A stretch of DNA of 64,000 nt from Roseiarcus sp963709655. GTDB lineage: Bacteria; Pseudomonadota; Alphaproteobacteria; Rhizobiales; Beijerinckiaceae. This document shows positions 9,602 through 17,302 of the stretch, in pieces. The notes under the pieces were generated by a model. That model was not told where the DNA came from and made no database searches. It saw nothing but the letters and a program-made list of their open reading frames with translations. Position 1 is the first letter of the stretch; each line of letters starts with the position of its first letter. The stretch covers positions 806,001-870,000 of the forward strand of contig CAVPXF010000056.1 in assembly GCA_963709655.1 (NCBI GenBank). Reading direction: 5' to 3'. The position numbers and the translations under genes were made by a program.

Positions 9602-9859
9602 TCATCGGCTCGGCGTCAAAACCATGTGCCACCGCTCTACGCCTTCCATTGGCGCTGGTCCGCCAGCCCTCGCGGGCTCTTGAGCGATGGGCGGATGCCT
9701 GATGAGTACGCGCGTCTGATCCCACACCTCAAAGGCCCCCACAGGGAGCTCGCTCTCCGAAAACAGCACCTGGGCCTTTACGATGGCCTCTTTGTCCGAG
9801 AGACCGGTAAGCTCCTCAACGGCTACGATATGGCCGCCTCTAAGGAAATAGCACCTCAT
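9602..9859 (-). CDS. Small conserved hypothetical protein
   Basis: An 85-residue protein beginning MRCYFLRGGHIVAVEELTG, followed by LSDKEAIVKAQVLFSE and FEVWDQTRVLIRHPP. The MRCYF...GHI...V...FEVWD...R..HPP layout matches a family of short hypothetical proteins common in Bradyrhizobium and relatives, which is why I start at ATG 9859. A GTG at 9895 with GAGGGG 6 nt upstream would add 12 residues and is a real alternative. There is no signal peptide or membrane segment, and the function is unknown. It lies alone between the transposase remnant and the divergent Uma2 gene. Confidence 0.6.
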   Translation of the reverse strand: MRCYFLRGGHIVAVEELTGLSDKEAIVKAQVLFSESELPVGAFEVWDQTRVLIRHPPIAQEPARAGGPAPMEGVERWHMVLTPSR

Positions 9860-10095
9860 GTCGTGCTTCCCATTCAGTCGCCCCGGCGCGGGCACGTTGT
9901 CCCCTCTTTGTCCCTCTTGTCACGTTTCGGAATATACTCAGGCGGGGGGCCAACGATGCGTAAAGATTGGCGGCCAGCTACCCCGCTTCCAAGGCCGGCG
10001 TTCTTGAACTGCAAGCCCACCTGCCGGCTCCGCCGGGATTCGGACGCCGGCAGCGGTCGCGCTGAACCTCAACTCGTGATAAACAAGAGGCCCCG

Positions 10096-10683
10096 ATGAA
10101 CCTCGCTGTACGCAAGCCCATGACGCTCGCCGAATTCCTCGCCTGGGAGGAACGGCAGCCTTTGCGTTACGAATTCGACGGGATCGGCCCAGTGGCGATG
10201 ACCGGCGGGACATTCGCCCATTCGGCGATCCAGCGAAACCTCGCGATTTCCGTCGGCGGCCGCCTCCGGGGCAAGCCCTGTCAGTTTGCCGGCAGCGACT
10301 TCAAGATTCAGGTGGCGGACGGCCATATCCGCTATCCCGACGGCATGGTCGTTTGCTCGCCGGTCGATCGCAAGGCGACCGTCGTTCATGACCCAGTCGT
10401 CGTCTTCGAGGTCCTGAGCCCGAGCACCGCGACGAACGACCGGATCGTCAAGGCGCGCGAATATCAGGCGACGCCGTCGATCCGGCGCTATGTCATGCTG
10501 GAGCAGGACAGCGTTGGCGCAACGGTGTACGCCCGCGCAGGCGACGTGTGGGCGCACGACATCCTGGTCGCGGATTCGATCCTCGCCCTTCCCGAGATCG
10601 GCGTCGAACTGCCGCTCGCCGAACTCTACCAGGGGATCGCCTTCGACGAGGAGCCCGAGGCCGGCGAGGCGCCGGGCGGGTGA
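10096..10683 (+). CDS. Uma2-family (DUF820) putative restriction endonuclease-like protein
   Basis: A 195-residue member of the Uma2 family (PF05685), which has a PD-(D/E)xK nuclease fold. Recognisable elements are MTLAEFLAWEERQPLRYEF, the HSAIQRNLAI helix, the acidic strand YPDGMVVCSP and VVFEVLSPSTATNDRIVKAREY, which supply the D...E-x-L...K positions of the active site. The family is abundant in cyanobacteria and occurs sporadically in alphaproteobacteria; most members are uncharacterised and no methyltransferase partner is seen here. An AGAGG ribosome site lies just upstream of ATG 10096. It sits in an accessory stretch with repeats and a transposase remnant, which fits horizontal acquisition. 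Confidence 0.9.
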   Translation: MNLAVRKPMTLAEFLAWEERQPLRYEFDGIGPVAMTGGTFAHSAIQRNLAISVGGRLRGKPCQFAGSDFKIQVADGHIRYPDGMVVCSPVDRKATVVHDPVVVFEVLSPSTATNDRIVKAREYQATPSIRRYVMLEQDSVGATVYARAGDVWAHDILVADSILALPEIGVELPLAELYQGIAFDEEPEAGEAPGG

Positions 10684-10864
10684 GCCGCAGCGTCTGTCAC
10701 CCCGCGAAAGCGCATGAAAGCGGGGATGACACGCGGGCTGTCGGCGTCGAAGGCTTGAGCATTTTATTGCGAAAAATCGAAATCATCGTTAGACTGCCAG
10801 AATGAGGGTCATGGGGGACCGCCAAGTTTCGATGGTTTGGCCCCTCTCGGCTCGCCCGAGCGGG

Positions 10865-11032
10865 GAAAAGGCGCGGCGAAAATAATTTTTCACCCCGAGG
10901 TCGCTCGTAACCCATTGAAAAGTCACGAATCGGACGAGAGAATCCAAGGAATTCCAAATTTTTAAAAGCGGACTTTAGGGCCTATCTGCGGAGCGTTGCA
11001 GCACAGCCGCGGAGAGCTGAGGAAATCCAAAT
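10865..11032 (-). repeat. Dispersed intergenic repeat, copy A
   Basis: This stretch pairs, on the minus strand, with the plus-strand segment at 26654-26830. Two blocks are identical in both copies and in the same order: 16 nt (ATTTGGATTTCCTCAG, here 11017-11032) and 29 nt containing TTGGAATTCCTTGGATTC (here 10930-10958), separated by 58 nt here and 59 nt in the other copy. Weaker similarity continues past the second block (TTTTCAATGG, then AGCGACC and CGGGG). It carries no credible gene and lies between Uma2 and ccmH. It looks like a member of a dispersed non-coding repeat family. Confidence 0.8.
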
Positions 11033-11056
11033 TTCCGCATCAGCGAGAACGGTCGT

Positions 11057-11683
11057 TTACATTTTCCCCTTGGTCAGCGCCGCGAGCCGCGCCTCCTCCT
11101 CCTCGGTCAGCGCCTCGGTCGCGGCCGGCGCGCGACGGCGGGCGAAAAGGATGGCGGCGGCGCCGGCGAGCAAGGTCAGCGGCGGGGCGAGCCAGAGAAG
11201 GGCCGTCTCCAGCTTGAACGGCGGCTTCAACAGGATGAAGTCGCCATATCGGGAGACGAGATAGGATCGCACCGCCGCGTTGGTCTCGCCCGCGCCGATC
11301 CGCTGGCGGATCAGCACGCGGATGTCGTGAGCGAGCGGCGCGTCGGAATCGTCGATCGACTGGTTCTGGCACACCATGCAGCGCAATTCGGCCGACAGCG
11401 TCCGGGCGCGCGCCTCGAGCGCCGGGTCCTTCATCACCTCGTCCGGCTGCACCGCGAGCGCGGGGGTCGCGAGGGCGAGGAGGAGGGCGAAGAGGACGAG
11501 CGCATCTCGGGTTCGGATCCATCCGGCTCGAATGCGGGCGAATGCGCGATGGGCGCTCTCCTCTCCCACCCGGGCCGCGCTTGCGCGCGCCCGGGCGCAA
11601 GCTCTTGTGGGGGAGGCCGGGAGGGGGGTCGCGCCAACCTCACCGGATGATTTCGCGACGAGCGCTATGCGGGACCGGCTCAT
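11057..11683 (-). CDS. ccmH: Cytochrome c maturation protein CcmH/CycL with an extended N-terminus
   Basis: Last gene of the ccmIEFH operon. CcmH is a membrane-anchored periplasmic thiol-redox protein that reduces apocytochrome CxxCH cysteines for haem attachment. The family signature LRCMVCQNQSIDDSDA is present, followed by VRSYLVSRYGDFILLKPP and a C-terminal membrane helix. The ATG at 11683 lies 4 nt beyond the ccmF stop. About 60 residues separate this ATG from the hydrophobic signal segment (ALVLFALLLALATPALA), whereas normal CcmH proteins begin with the signal. The extra part is encoded by a palindromic repeat (11561-11615). A GTG at 11569 is an alternative start; either way the conserved domain is intact. 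Confidence 0.88.
   Translation of the reverse strand: MSRSRIALVAKSSGEVGATPLPASPTRACARARASAARVGEESAHRAFARIRAGWIRTRDALVLFALLLALATPALAVQPDEVMKDPALEARARTLSAELRCMVCQNQSIDDSDAPLAHDIRVLIRQRIGAGETNAAVRSYLVSRYGDFILLKPPFKLETALLWLAPPLTLLAGAAAILFARRRAPAATEALTEEEEARLAALTKGKM
11561..11615. repeat. Nested palindromic element inside the ccmH 5' coding region
   Basis: Outer arms CTCTCCCAC (11561-11569) and GTGGGGGAG (11607-11615) pair with one mismatch. Inner arms CCCGGGC (11569-11575) and GCCCGGG (11589-11595) pair perfectly. The flanking CCTCACCGGATGA near 11640 is typical of dispersed palindromic elements and recurs in the hairpin array near 29.8 kb. The element lies in the ccmH open frame without breaking it, between the start codon and the signal peptide. 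Confidence 0.65.
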
Positions 11684-11687
11684 AGGC

Positions 11688-13667
11688 TCACTCCGCCGGC
11701 GCGGCGGCCATCGCCGCGCGCGACCGCCGGGCGACGCCGAAGCGCAGGCGCCGGTCGGCGAGCGACAGGGCGCCGCCAAGGGCCATGGCGCAGCCGCCGA
11801 GCCAGATAAGGGTGACGAGCGGCTTCCAGTAGAGCCGCGCGGGAACCGCGCCGTCGGCGATCGGGTCGGCGATCCCGACGTAGATCTGGCCGAAATTCAG
11901 GGTCGCCATGCCGGCCTGGGTCGTGGTCATGGGCTGGGCGGCGAAGCGCCGGCGCGCCGGATCGATGGTCGCGACGATGCGGCCGCCGGCGCGGACCGTC
12001 ATGTGGGCGACGACGTCCTGGTAGTTCGGCCCGACCCGCTCTCCGATCGAATCGACTGTGATCTGGTAGGGGCCGACAGACTGCGGAACGCCCTCTTTCA
12101 TATTGACGATCGCCTCGGCGCCGAAGCCGACGCCGGCGAGCCCCAATAGGGTCACGCCGACCCCGACATGGGCGATCGCGGCGCCCCAGAACGACAGCGG
12201 CAGTCCGGCCGCCCGGCGGAGCGCCAGGCCGGCCGAAAGGCCCGGCCGCCAGACCCGCATGCCAACCTCGGTCAGCGTACCGAGGATGGCGAAGATCGCG
12301 ATCCCCGCCGCAATCGCCGCGAGGATCGAACCGCCGCCGAGCCAGACAGCGCCCGCGATCGTGGCGAGCACGCCCGCGACGACGGCCGCGCCAAGCCGCT
12401 GGACGACGCCCAGAAGTTCGCCGCGCTTCCAGGCGAGCGAGAAGCCGACCGGCGTGGCCGCGGCGGCGGTCAGGAGGAGCACGCCGCAGGTCATGTTGAA
12501 GAACGGCGCGCCGACCGTGATCTTCTCGCCGGTCAGTTCCTCGAGGGCGAGCGGATAGAGCGTGCCGAACAGCACCGTCGCGCAGGCGGTGGTGAGCAGG
12601 AGGTTGTTGATGACCAGCGCCCCCTCGCGCGAGACCGGGGCGAACAGGCCGCCCGGCTTCAGCATCGGCGCCCGCCAGGCGAACAGCGCGAACGAGCCGA
12701 AGATGAACAGCGCCAGGATGACGAGAATGAACACGCCGCGCTGCGGGTCGCTGGCGAAGGCGTGCACCGAGGTCAGCACCCCCGAGCGGACGAGGAAGGT
12801 GCCGAGCAGCGAGAACGAGAAGGCGAGGACCGCGAGGAAGATCGTCCAGACCTTCAGCGCGTCGCGCTTTTCCATCACCGCGACCGAATGGATGAAGGCG
12901 GTGCCGGCGAGCCAGGGCATGAGCGACGCGTTCTCGACCGGGTCCCAGAACCAGAAGCCGCCCCAGCCCAGCGTGTAATAGGCCCAGAAGGAGCCGGCGG
13001 CGATGCCGATGGTCAGGAACCCCCAGGCGACGAGGGCGAAGGGGCGCACGAACCGCGCCCAGGCCGCGTCGATCCGGCCCTCGATCAGCGCCGCGGCGGC
13101 GAAAGAAAAGACGATCGAGAAGCCGACATAGCCGAGGTAAAGAATCGGCGGGTGGATGGCGAGGCCGGGGTCCTGCAGGATCGGGTTCAAATCGCGTCCC
13201 TCGAACGGCGCGGGCTGAAGGCGCTCGAACGGGTTCGAGGTCAGGAGGATGAAGAGCAGGAAGGCGACGCTGATCAGGCCCTGCACGGCGAGCGCGTTGG
13301 CTCTGAGCGTCCGCGGCAGCGAGCGGCCGAACAGGGCGACCAGCGCGCCGAAGATGGCAAGGATCAGCACCCACAAGAGCATCGAGCCTTCGTGGTTCCC
13401 CCAGACGCCGGAAATCTTGTAGATCGCCGGGGCGGCGCTGTGCGAATTCTCCGCGACGTTCAGCACGGAGAAATCCGAGACGAGATGGGCGTGGACCAGC
13501 GCGGCGAAGGCGACCGCGAGGCAGGCGAACTGCGTCAGCGCCGCGCTGCGTCCGACCGCCATCAGGTCGGGGTCGCCGAGGCGCGCGCCCCAGGCCGGCA
13601 CGATCGTCTGCGCCAGCGCGGCCGCCAGCGCCAGGACAAGGGCGAAATGGCCAATCTCGACGATCAC
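11688..13667 (-). CDS. ccmF: Haem lyase subunit CcmF/CycK
   Basis: A 659-residue polytopic membrane protein, the core of the system I haem ligation complex that takes haem from CcmE and attaches it to apocytochrome c with CcmH and CcmI. The WWD-type haem-handling region is visible as WGGFWFWDPVENASLMPW, preceded by KISGVWGNHEGSMLLW; conserved histidines occur in HPPILYLGYVGFS and FIHSVAVMEKRDALKVW. The start is GTG 13667, overlapping the ccmE stop by 4 nt (GTGA). Much longer open frames reach upstream to 14291 but are a shadow of ccmE and ccmI. The length and topology fit the family. Confidence 0.96.
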   Translation of the reverse strand: MIVEIGHFALVLALAAALAQTIVPAWGARLGDPDLMAVGRSAALTQFACLAVAFAALVHAHLVSDFSVLNVAENSHSAAPAIYKISGVWGNHEGSMLLWVLILAIFGALVALFGRSLPRTLRANALAVQGLISVAFLLFILLTSNPFERLQPAPFEGRDLNPILQDPGLAIHPPILYLGYVGFSIVFSFAAAALIEGRIDAAWARFVRPFALVAWGFLTIGIAAGSFWAYYTLGWGGFWFWDPVENASLMPWLAGTAFIHSVAVMEKRDALKVWTIFLAVLAFSFSLLGTFLVRSGVLTSVHAFASDPQRGVFILVILALFIFGSFALFAWRAPMLKPGGLFAPVSREGALVINNLLLTTACATVLFGTLYPLALEELTGEKITVGAPFFNMTCGVLLLTAAAATPVGFSLAWKRGELLGVVQRLGAAVVAGVLATIAGAVWLGGGSILAAIAAGIAIFAILGTLTEVGMRVWRPGLSAGLALRRAAGLPLSFWGAAIAHVGVGVTLLGLAGVGFGAEAIVNMKEGVPQSVGPYQITVDSIGERVGPNYQDVVAHMTVRAGGRIVATIDPARRRFAAQPMTTTQAGMATLNFGQIYVGIADPIADGAVPARLYWKPLVTLIWLGGCAMALGGALSLADRRLRFGVARRSRAAMAAAPAE

Positions 13668-14119
13668 TTGGCGTTCGCTCCTTCCTGCCAGCGGCCTTGC
13701 TTCTTCAGCGATTCCACGACTTCGCGCGGCATGTAGCGCTCGTCGTGCTTGGCGAGGATCTGGTCGCCGGCGAGCCGGCCTGGAGCAGCGAGCACGCCCT
13801 CGACGACCACGCCCTGGCCCTCTCGGAAGAGGTCCGGAATGTTGGCGAAGCACGCGCCAAGGCAGTCGACCGCGACGGTCTTCGCCCCGTCGGTCACGGC
13901 GAAAGTGAGCCTGTCGTCGGCGCGCACGACCGAGCCCTGCTCGACCAGTCCGCCGACCCGGAGCCGCGTTCCCGGCTGCACGTTCTTTTCGGCGATCTCC
14001 GCGGGCGTCAGGAACAGCGAGAGGCTGTCCTTCATCGCATAAAGGCCGAGGCCGACAGCGCAGCCGATCACCGCGAGGGCGGCGGCGATCAGAGCAAGTC
14101 GGCGGCTCTTTCGACTCAA
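13664..14119 (-). CDS. ccmE: Cytochrome c-type biogenesis haem chaperone CcmE/CycJ
   Basis: A 151-residue periplasmic haem chaperone anchored by one N-terminal helix (RRLALIAAALAVIGCAVGLG). It binds haem covalently through the histidine of the LAKHDERYMP motif (about His124) and passes it to CcmF. The OB-fold core is recognisable (RVGGLVEQGSV, LTFAVTDGAKTV, FREGQGVVVEG). The start codon is TTG at 14119, overlapping the ccmI stop as TTGA; the residues immediately after it (SRKSRR) fit a CcmE N-terminus. It overlaps ccmF in turn by 4 nt, so ccmI, ccmE and ccmF are translationally coupled. Confidence 0.95.
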   Translation of the reverse strand: MSRKSRRLALIAAALAVIGCAVGLGLYAMKDSLSLFLTPAEIAEKNVQPGTRLRVGGLVEQGSVVRADDRLTFAVTDGAKTVAVDCLGACFANIPDLFREGQGVVVEGVLAAPGRLAGDQILAKHDERYMPREVVESLKKQGRWQEGANAK

Positions 14120-15219
14120 TTGGCGTCTCCCAGGCCGAGGTCGCGGGCGAGCGCATCGAGGCTCGCGACCGCGTTGGCGTCGGGGGCGAGCGCCTTGCGG
14201 GCGTCAGCCAGCGCCGCCTTGGCCTTTTCGCCCTGATGCAGGACGGTGTAGGCGCGAATAAGGCGCGCCCACTCGTCGAGGCTGCCGCCATTTGTCGCGA
14301 GGCGACCGGCGAGTCGGCTCACCATGCCCTCGATCATCGCCATCTGCTCGGGCGAGCCGAGCGCGGGCGCCTCGGCCGTTGCGGGTTGCCGCTCCCCCTT
14401 GAGCGCGGCGAGGCGGGACTTGACCGCGCCGAGCCAGGCGGCGTCGGGAGGCGCGTCCGCGGCGAGCGCTTCAAAGGCGCGAATGGCGTCGGCTTTGCGG
14501 CCGTCCTGCTCGGCCGCGAGCGCTAGATAGAACCGCGCCTGCGGCTGGCCCGGGTCCGCGGCCAAAGCCTTGCCGAACGCCTCGCGCGCTTTTGCGGTGA
14601 CGATGCCGCCGGACGCGGCGACCAAAGCCTCGCCGTAGGCCGCTCGGCGGGCCGGGTTCTCGCCGAGAAGCCTCAGCGCTTCCGAATAGGCGTGCACGGC
14701 GTCGTCGTAACGCTCGAGCCGCATGTAGACCGGGGCGAGGACGGCCCAGCCCTTGCCGTCGTCGGGAGCGGCGATCAGGTGCTTCTCGACCCCGGCGACC
14801 GCCGCCTCGATGTCGGAGGCCGCATGTGCCGCGGGCTCGCGGCTCGCGAGCGGCTCGTCGCGCATTTGCGGCTGGCCGAGGAGGGCGTAGAGCGGAAAGA
14901 CGAGCGCCGGGACGCCGATCACGACGAGCGCGGCGGCGGCGAGCCGATAGCGACCTCGGGGCGCCGACGCCGGACGCGGCGCTCCGGCGCCCGCGGCGAT
15001 AAGCCGCCGAGCCGCCTCCGCGCGGGCGCTCGCGGCCTCCCCTTGCGGCAATTGGCCGCGCTCGACGTCACGCTGAATCTCGTCGAGTTGCGCCTTGTAG
15101 AACGCCGCCTCGCTCGCGGCCCGGACGTCGTTGTCTGTTCCGGGAGATGCGCGCAACAGGGGCCAGATCGCGGCGAGGACCGCAAAAGCGGTCAATCCCG
15201 CCAAGACAAACCACAGCAT
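14116..15219 (-). CDS. ccmI: Cytochrome c maturation protein CcmI/CycH
   Basis: A 367-residue apocytochrome chaperone that binds the C-terminal helix of apocytochromes c and presents them to CcmF-CcmH. It opens with a membrane helix (WFVLAGLTAFAVLAAIWPLL), then the typical YKAQLDEIQRDVERGQL linker, a second helix (YRLAAAALVVIGVPALVFPLYALLG is in this region) and a TPR-type C-terminal half. ATG 15219 is preferred over an upstream in-frame start because GAGG sits 8-9 nt before it and the hydrophobic segment begins at once. It begins the ccmIEFH operon, 84 nt after the lipoprotein gene stop. Confidence 0.92.
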   Translation of the reverse strand: MLWFVLAGLTAFAVLAAIWPLLRASPGTDNDVRAASEAAFYKAQLDEIQRDVERGQLPQGEAASARAEAARRLIAAGAGAPRPASAPRGRYRLAAAALVVIGVPALVFPLYALLGQPQMRDEPLASREPAAHAASDIEAAVAGVEKHLIAAPDDGKGWAVLAPVYMRLERYDDAVHAYSEALRLLGENPARRAAYGEALVAASGGIVTAKAREAFGKALAADPGQPQARFYLALAAEQDGRKADAIRAFEALAADAPPDAAWLGAVKSRLAALKGERQPATAEAPALGSPEQMAMIEGMVSRLAGRLATNGGSLDEWARLIRAYTVLHQGEKAKAALADARKALAPDANAVASLDALARDLGLGDAN

Positions 15220-15303
15220 AAAAGCCCTCGGAGGCGGTCCGAAAGGACCACGCAAAGTCCGCGCTCCGTTAGCGCAAAACGCGGACAGGGTCTCGTAAAA
15301 ACG

Positions 15304-15801
15304 CTAGCTCGTCATCCGCCAGCCGCCGTCCGGTTGCTTGCAGGCGACCCCTTGCCCGCGGTTCGGCCGTCCGCCGACATAGATGGTCTGGGCGTAAGAC
15401 CGGCAGCCGGCGCCGGTCCCCGCGCCCGGCTCGACGAAGCCGAACACGCCATGAGCGCCGCGCCACGAGCGGCGCTGCCCGGAATCAAGGGCGGCGATCT
15501 GCGCCTGCCAGGCCGATTGGCGGTCGGCGTCCGTAAGCGTCGCGCCGATCGGCCCGCCGAGAACGCCTCCGAGAGCCGCGCCGGTCGGGATCGGCGGCGG
15601 TGGCGGCGACGCCGTCGCGGCCGGGGCGGCGAGGGCGGCCGGGGCCGCCGGCGGCGTCCCGAAGGGGGTCGGCGGCGCAAGGGACGCGGTTTGCGACGGC
15701 GCGGACACAACCGGGTTCTGCGTCGCGCTCTCGCCGAAGCCGACGCAGCCCGCCAGCGCCGGCGCCGTCAGCGCCACAATCAACACAGTTCTACCGCTCA
15801 T
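15304..15801 (-). CDS. Outer-membrane lipoprotein with a 17-kDa surface-antigen-like domain
   Basis: A 165-residue lipoprotein. The N-terminus after ATG 15801 has a short hydrophobic stretch ending in the lipobox ALAGC, then a Pro/Ala/Ser/Thr-rich linker, a Gly-rich patch (AALGGVLGGPIGATL) and a C-terminal domain with RRSWRGAHGVFGFVEPG, CRSYAQTIYVGG and GVACKQPDGGWRMTS. This resembles the 17-kDa antigen 2 family (PF16998), known from Rickettsia and many alphaproteobacteria, thought to be a structural outer-membrane component. Its position between a PhoQ/FeuQ-like kinase and ccmI recalls related genomes. The frame is open upstream to 15912, but the lipobox fixes the start. Confidence 0.8.
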   Translation of the reverse strand: MSGRTVLIVALTAPALAGCVGFGESATQNPVVSAPSQTASLAPPTPFGTPPAAPAALAAPAATASPPPPPIPTGAALGGVLGGPIGATLTDADRQSAWQAQIAALDSGQRRSWRGAHGVFGFVEPGAGTGAGCRSYAQTIYVGGRPNRGQGVACKQPDGGWRMTS

Positions 15802-15912
15802 CGTCCTCGGATCCCCGGTCGGCCGAGCCGTCCATAATACGCGTCCGCACGCGGCGAAAGTCATTCTCTTGTCCGGGCGCTCTTGTCCGGGCTTGCGGCG
15901 ACGGCGCCGCAT

Positions 15913-17296
15913 TCAGACGCAGGGCAGACGCAGGATCGCTCTGAGGCCGCCGAGCGGGCTCGCGTCGAGCTCAAGCGAGCCGCCATAGATCGACGCTAAC
16001 TCCACGACAATCGAGAGGCCGAGTCCGGATCCCGGACGCGACTCGTCGAGCCGCTTGCCGCGCTCGAGCGCCTCGGCCCGCGCGGCGGGCCCGAGACCCG
16101 GACCGTCGTCGTCGATTTCCGCAATCAGGAAAGGCGCGGCGTCCTTGCCCGCAGCCGGCGCGCGTCGGGCCCGGATCGACACCGTCTCGCGCGCCCATTT
16201 GCCGGCGTTGTCGAGCAGGTTGCCGATCAGGTCGGTCAGATCCTGCGCTTCGCCGCGGAACTTCAGGCCCTCCTGCAGATCGGCCGTGAACGTCAGTCCG
16301 CGCTCGGCGTGCAACTTCTCGAATGTCCGGACCAGCCTCTCGACGACGGGCTTGACCTCGGTGGCAAGGCCGGCGGTCCGGGCCCGCGCCGCCGCGCGAG
16401 CCCGGTCGAGATAAAACCCGACCTGCTGGCGCATGATCTCCGTCTGCTCGCGGACCTTCTCCTTCAGATTGGGGCTCGCTGAAATCGGCCTCGTTGATCA
16501 GCACGCTGAGCGGGGTCTTGAGTGCGTGGGCGAGGTTGCCGACCTGGGTGCGAGCCCGCTCCACGATCTCCCGGTTGGCGTCGATGAGCTGGTTCACCTC
16601 AGCTGCAAGCGGCGCGACGTCCTGTGGAAATTCGCCTTCGATGCGGTAAGCTTCACCCCGGCGGATCGCGGCGACCCCCTCGCGCAGCACGCGCAGAGGC
16701 CGCAGCCCGTAGCGGACGGCGAGCGCGGTCGAGCCGATCAGCGCCAGCGCCAGCGTCAGGAAGGTCCCCGCCAGCGCCCATTCGAAGCTGTGCTCCCTCT
16801 CCTGGATGACATCGGCGTTGGCGGCGACCTGGATGAGGAAGCGCCCTTCGTCGCCCGCGTCGATCTCGCGCTCGACCATACGCAGTTCGTGCCCTCCCGG
16901 CCCGATGACATAGCCGCTGAGAATCTCGCCGTGATTCGGGGAGACGGCGACGAGATGGGGCAGTTGCGTGGCGAACAGCGAGGCGGAGGCCCGGATCTCC
17001 GGGGGGTTAGTGTCCAGGCGGGTGATTTGCCAGTACCAGCCGGAAAAGGCCAGTTCGAACTGGGGCGCAATTCCGACCGGGGCCGGGACTCCGGCCTTTG
17101 CCTCGTCGCCCGCCGCCAGATTGGCGACAAGCGCCTTCAAATAGACGCCGAGCTGGTCGTCGAAATTGGCTTCCGTCCAGCGGGCGTTGAGCGCGCTCAG
17201 GCTGAAGCCCGCGAGCGCCAGAATGAGCGTGCTCCAAAACGCCGCGGAAAAGAAAAGTCGCGCGGCGATCGAACGGGCGGCGAACGTCAACCGCAT
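15913..17296 (-). pseudogene. PhoQ/FeuQ-like sensor histidine kinase, frameshifted
   Basis: Membrane sensor kinase in two frames. The first part from ATG 17296 has a transmembrane helix (FFSAAFWSTLILALAGFSL), a periplasmic domain, a second helix, a HAMP-type linker (RPLRVLREGVAAIRRGE) and the H-box NLAHALKTPLSVLINEA. Within 16470-16497 the frame moves by one base and continues as SPNLKEKVREQTEIMRQQ, then the N-box DLIGNLLDNAGKWA, DDDGPGLGP and SGLGLSIVVELASIYGG. Together the parts make a normal kinase of about 460 residues. As written the protein would lose its ATPase domain. A single-base sequencing error is equally possible. It starts 6 nt from the ilvD stop, and no response regulator is adjacent, unlike feuPQ-type loci. 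Confidence 0.8.
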
Positions 17297-17302
17297 CGAG
17301 GA

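Noticed and set aside
13180..13205. A GGTTCAAATC word resembling a tRNA T-arm
   Set aside because: It lies inside the conserved coding sequence of ccmF and has no matching acceptor or anticodon stems.
12168..13736. Long plus-strand frame antisense to ccmF
   Set aside because: Composition is dominated by Arg, Glu, Asp and Gly from reverse-complement codons, with no domain or ribosome site; ccmF is certain.
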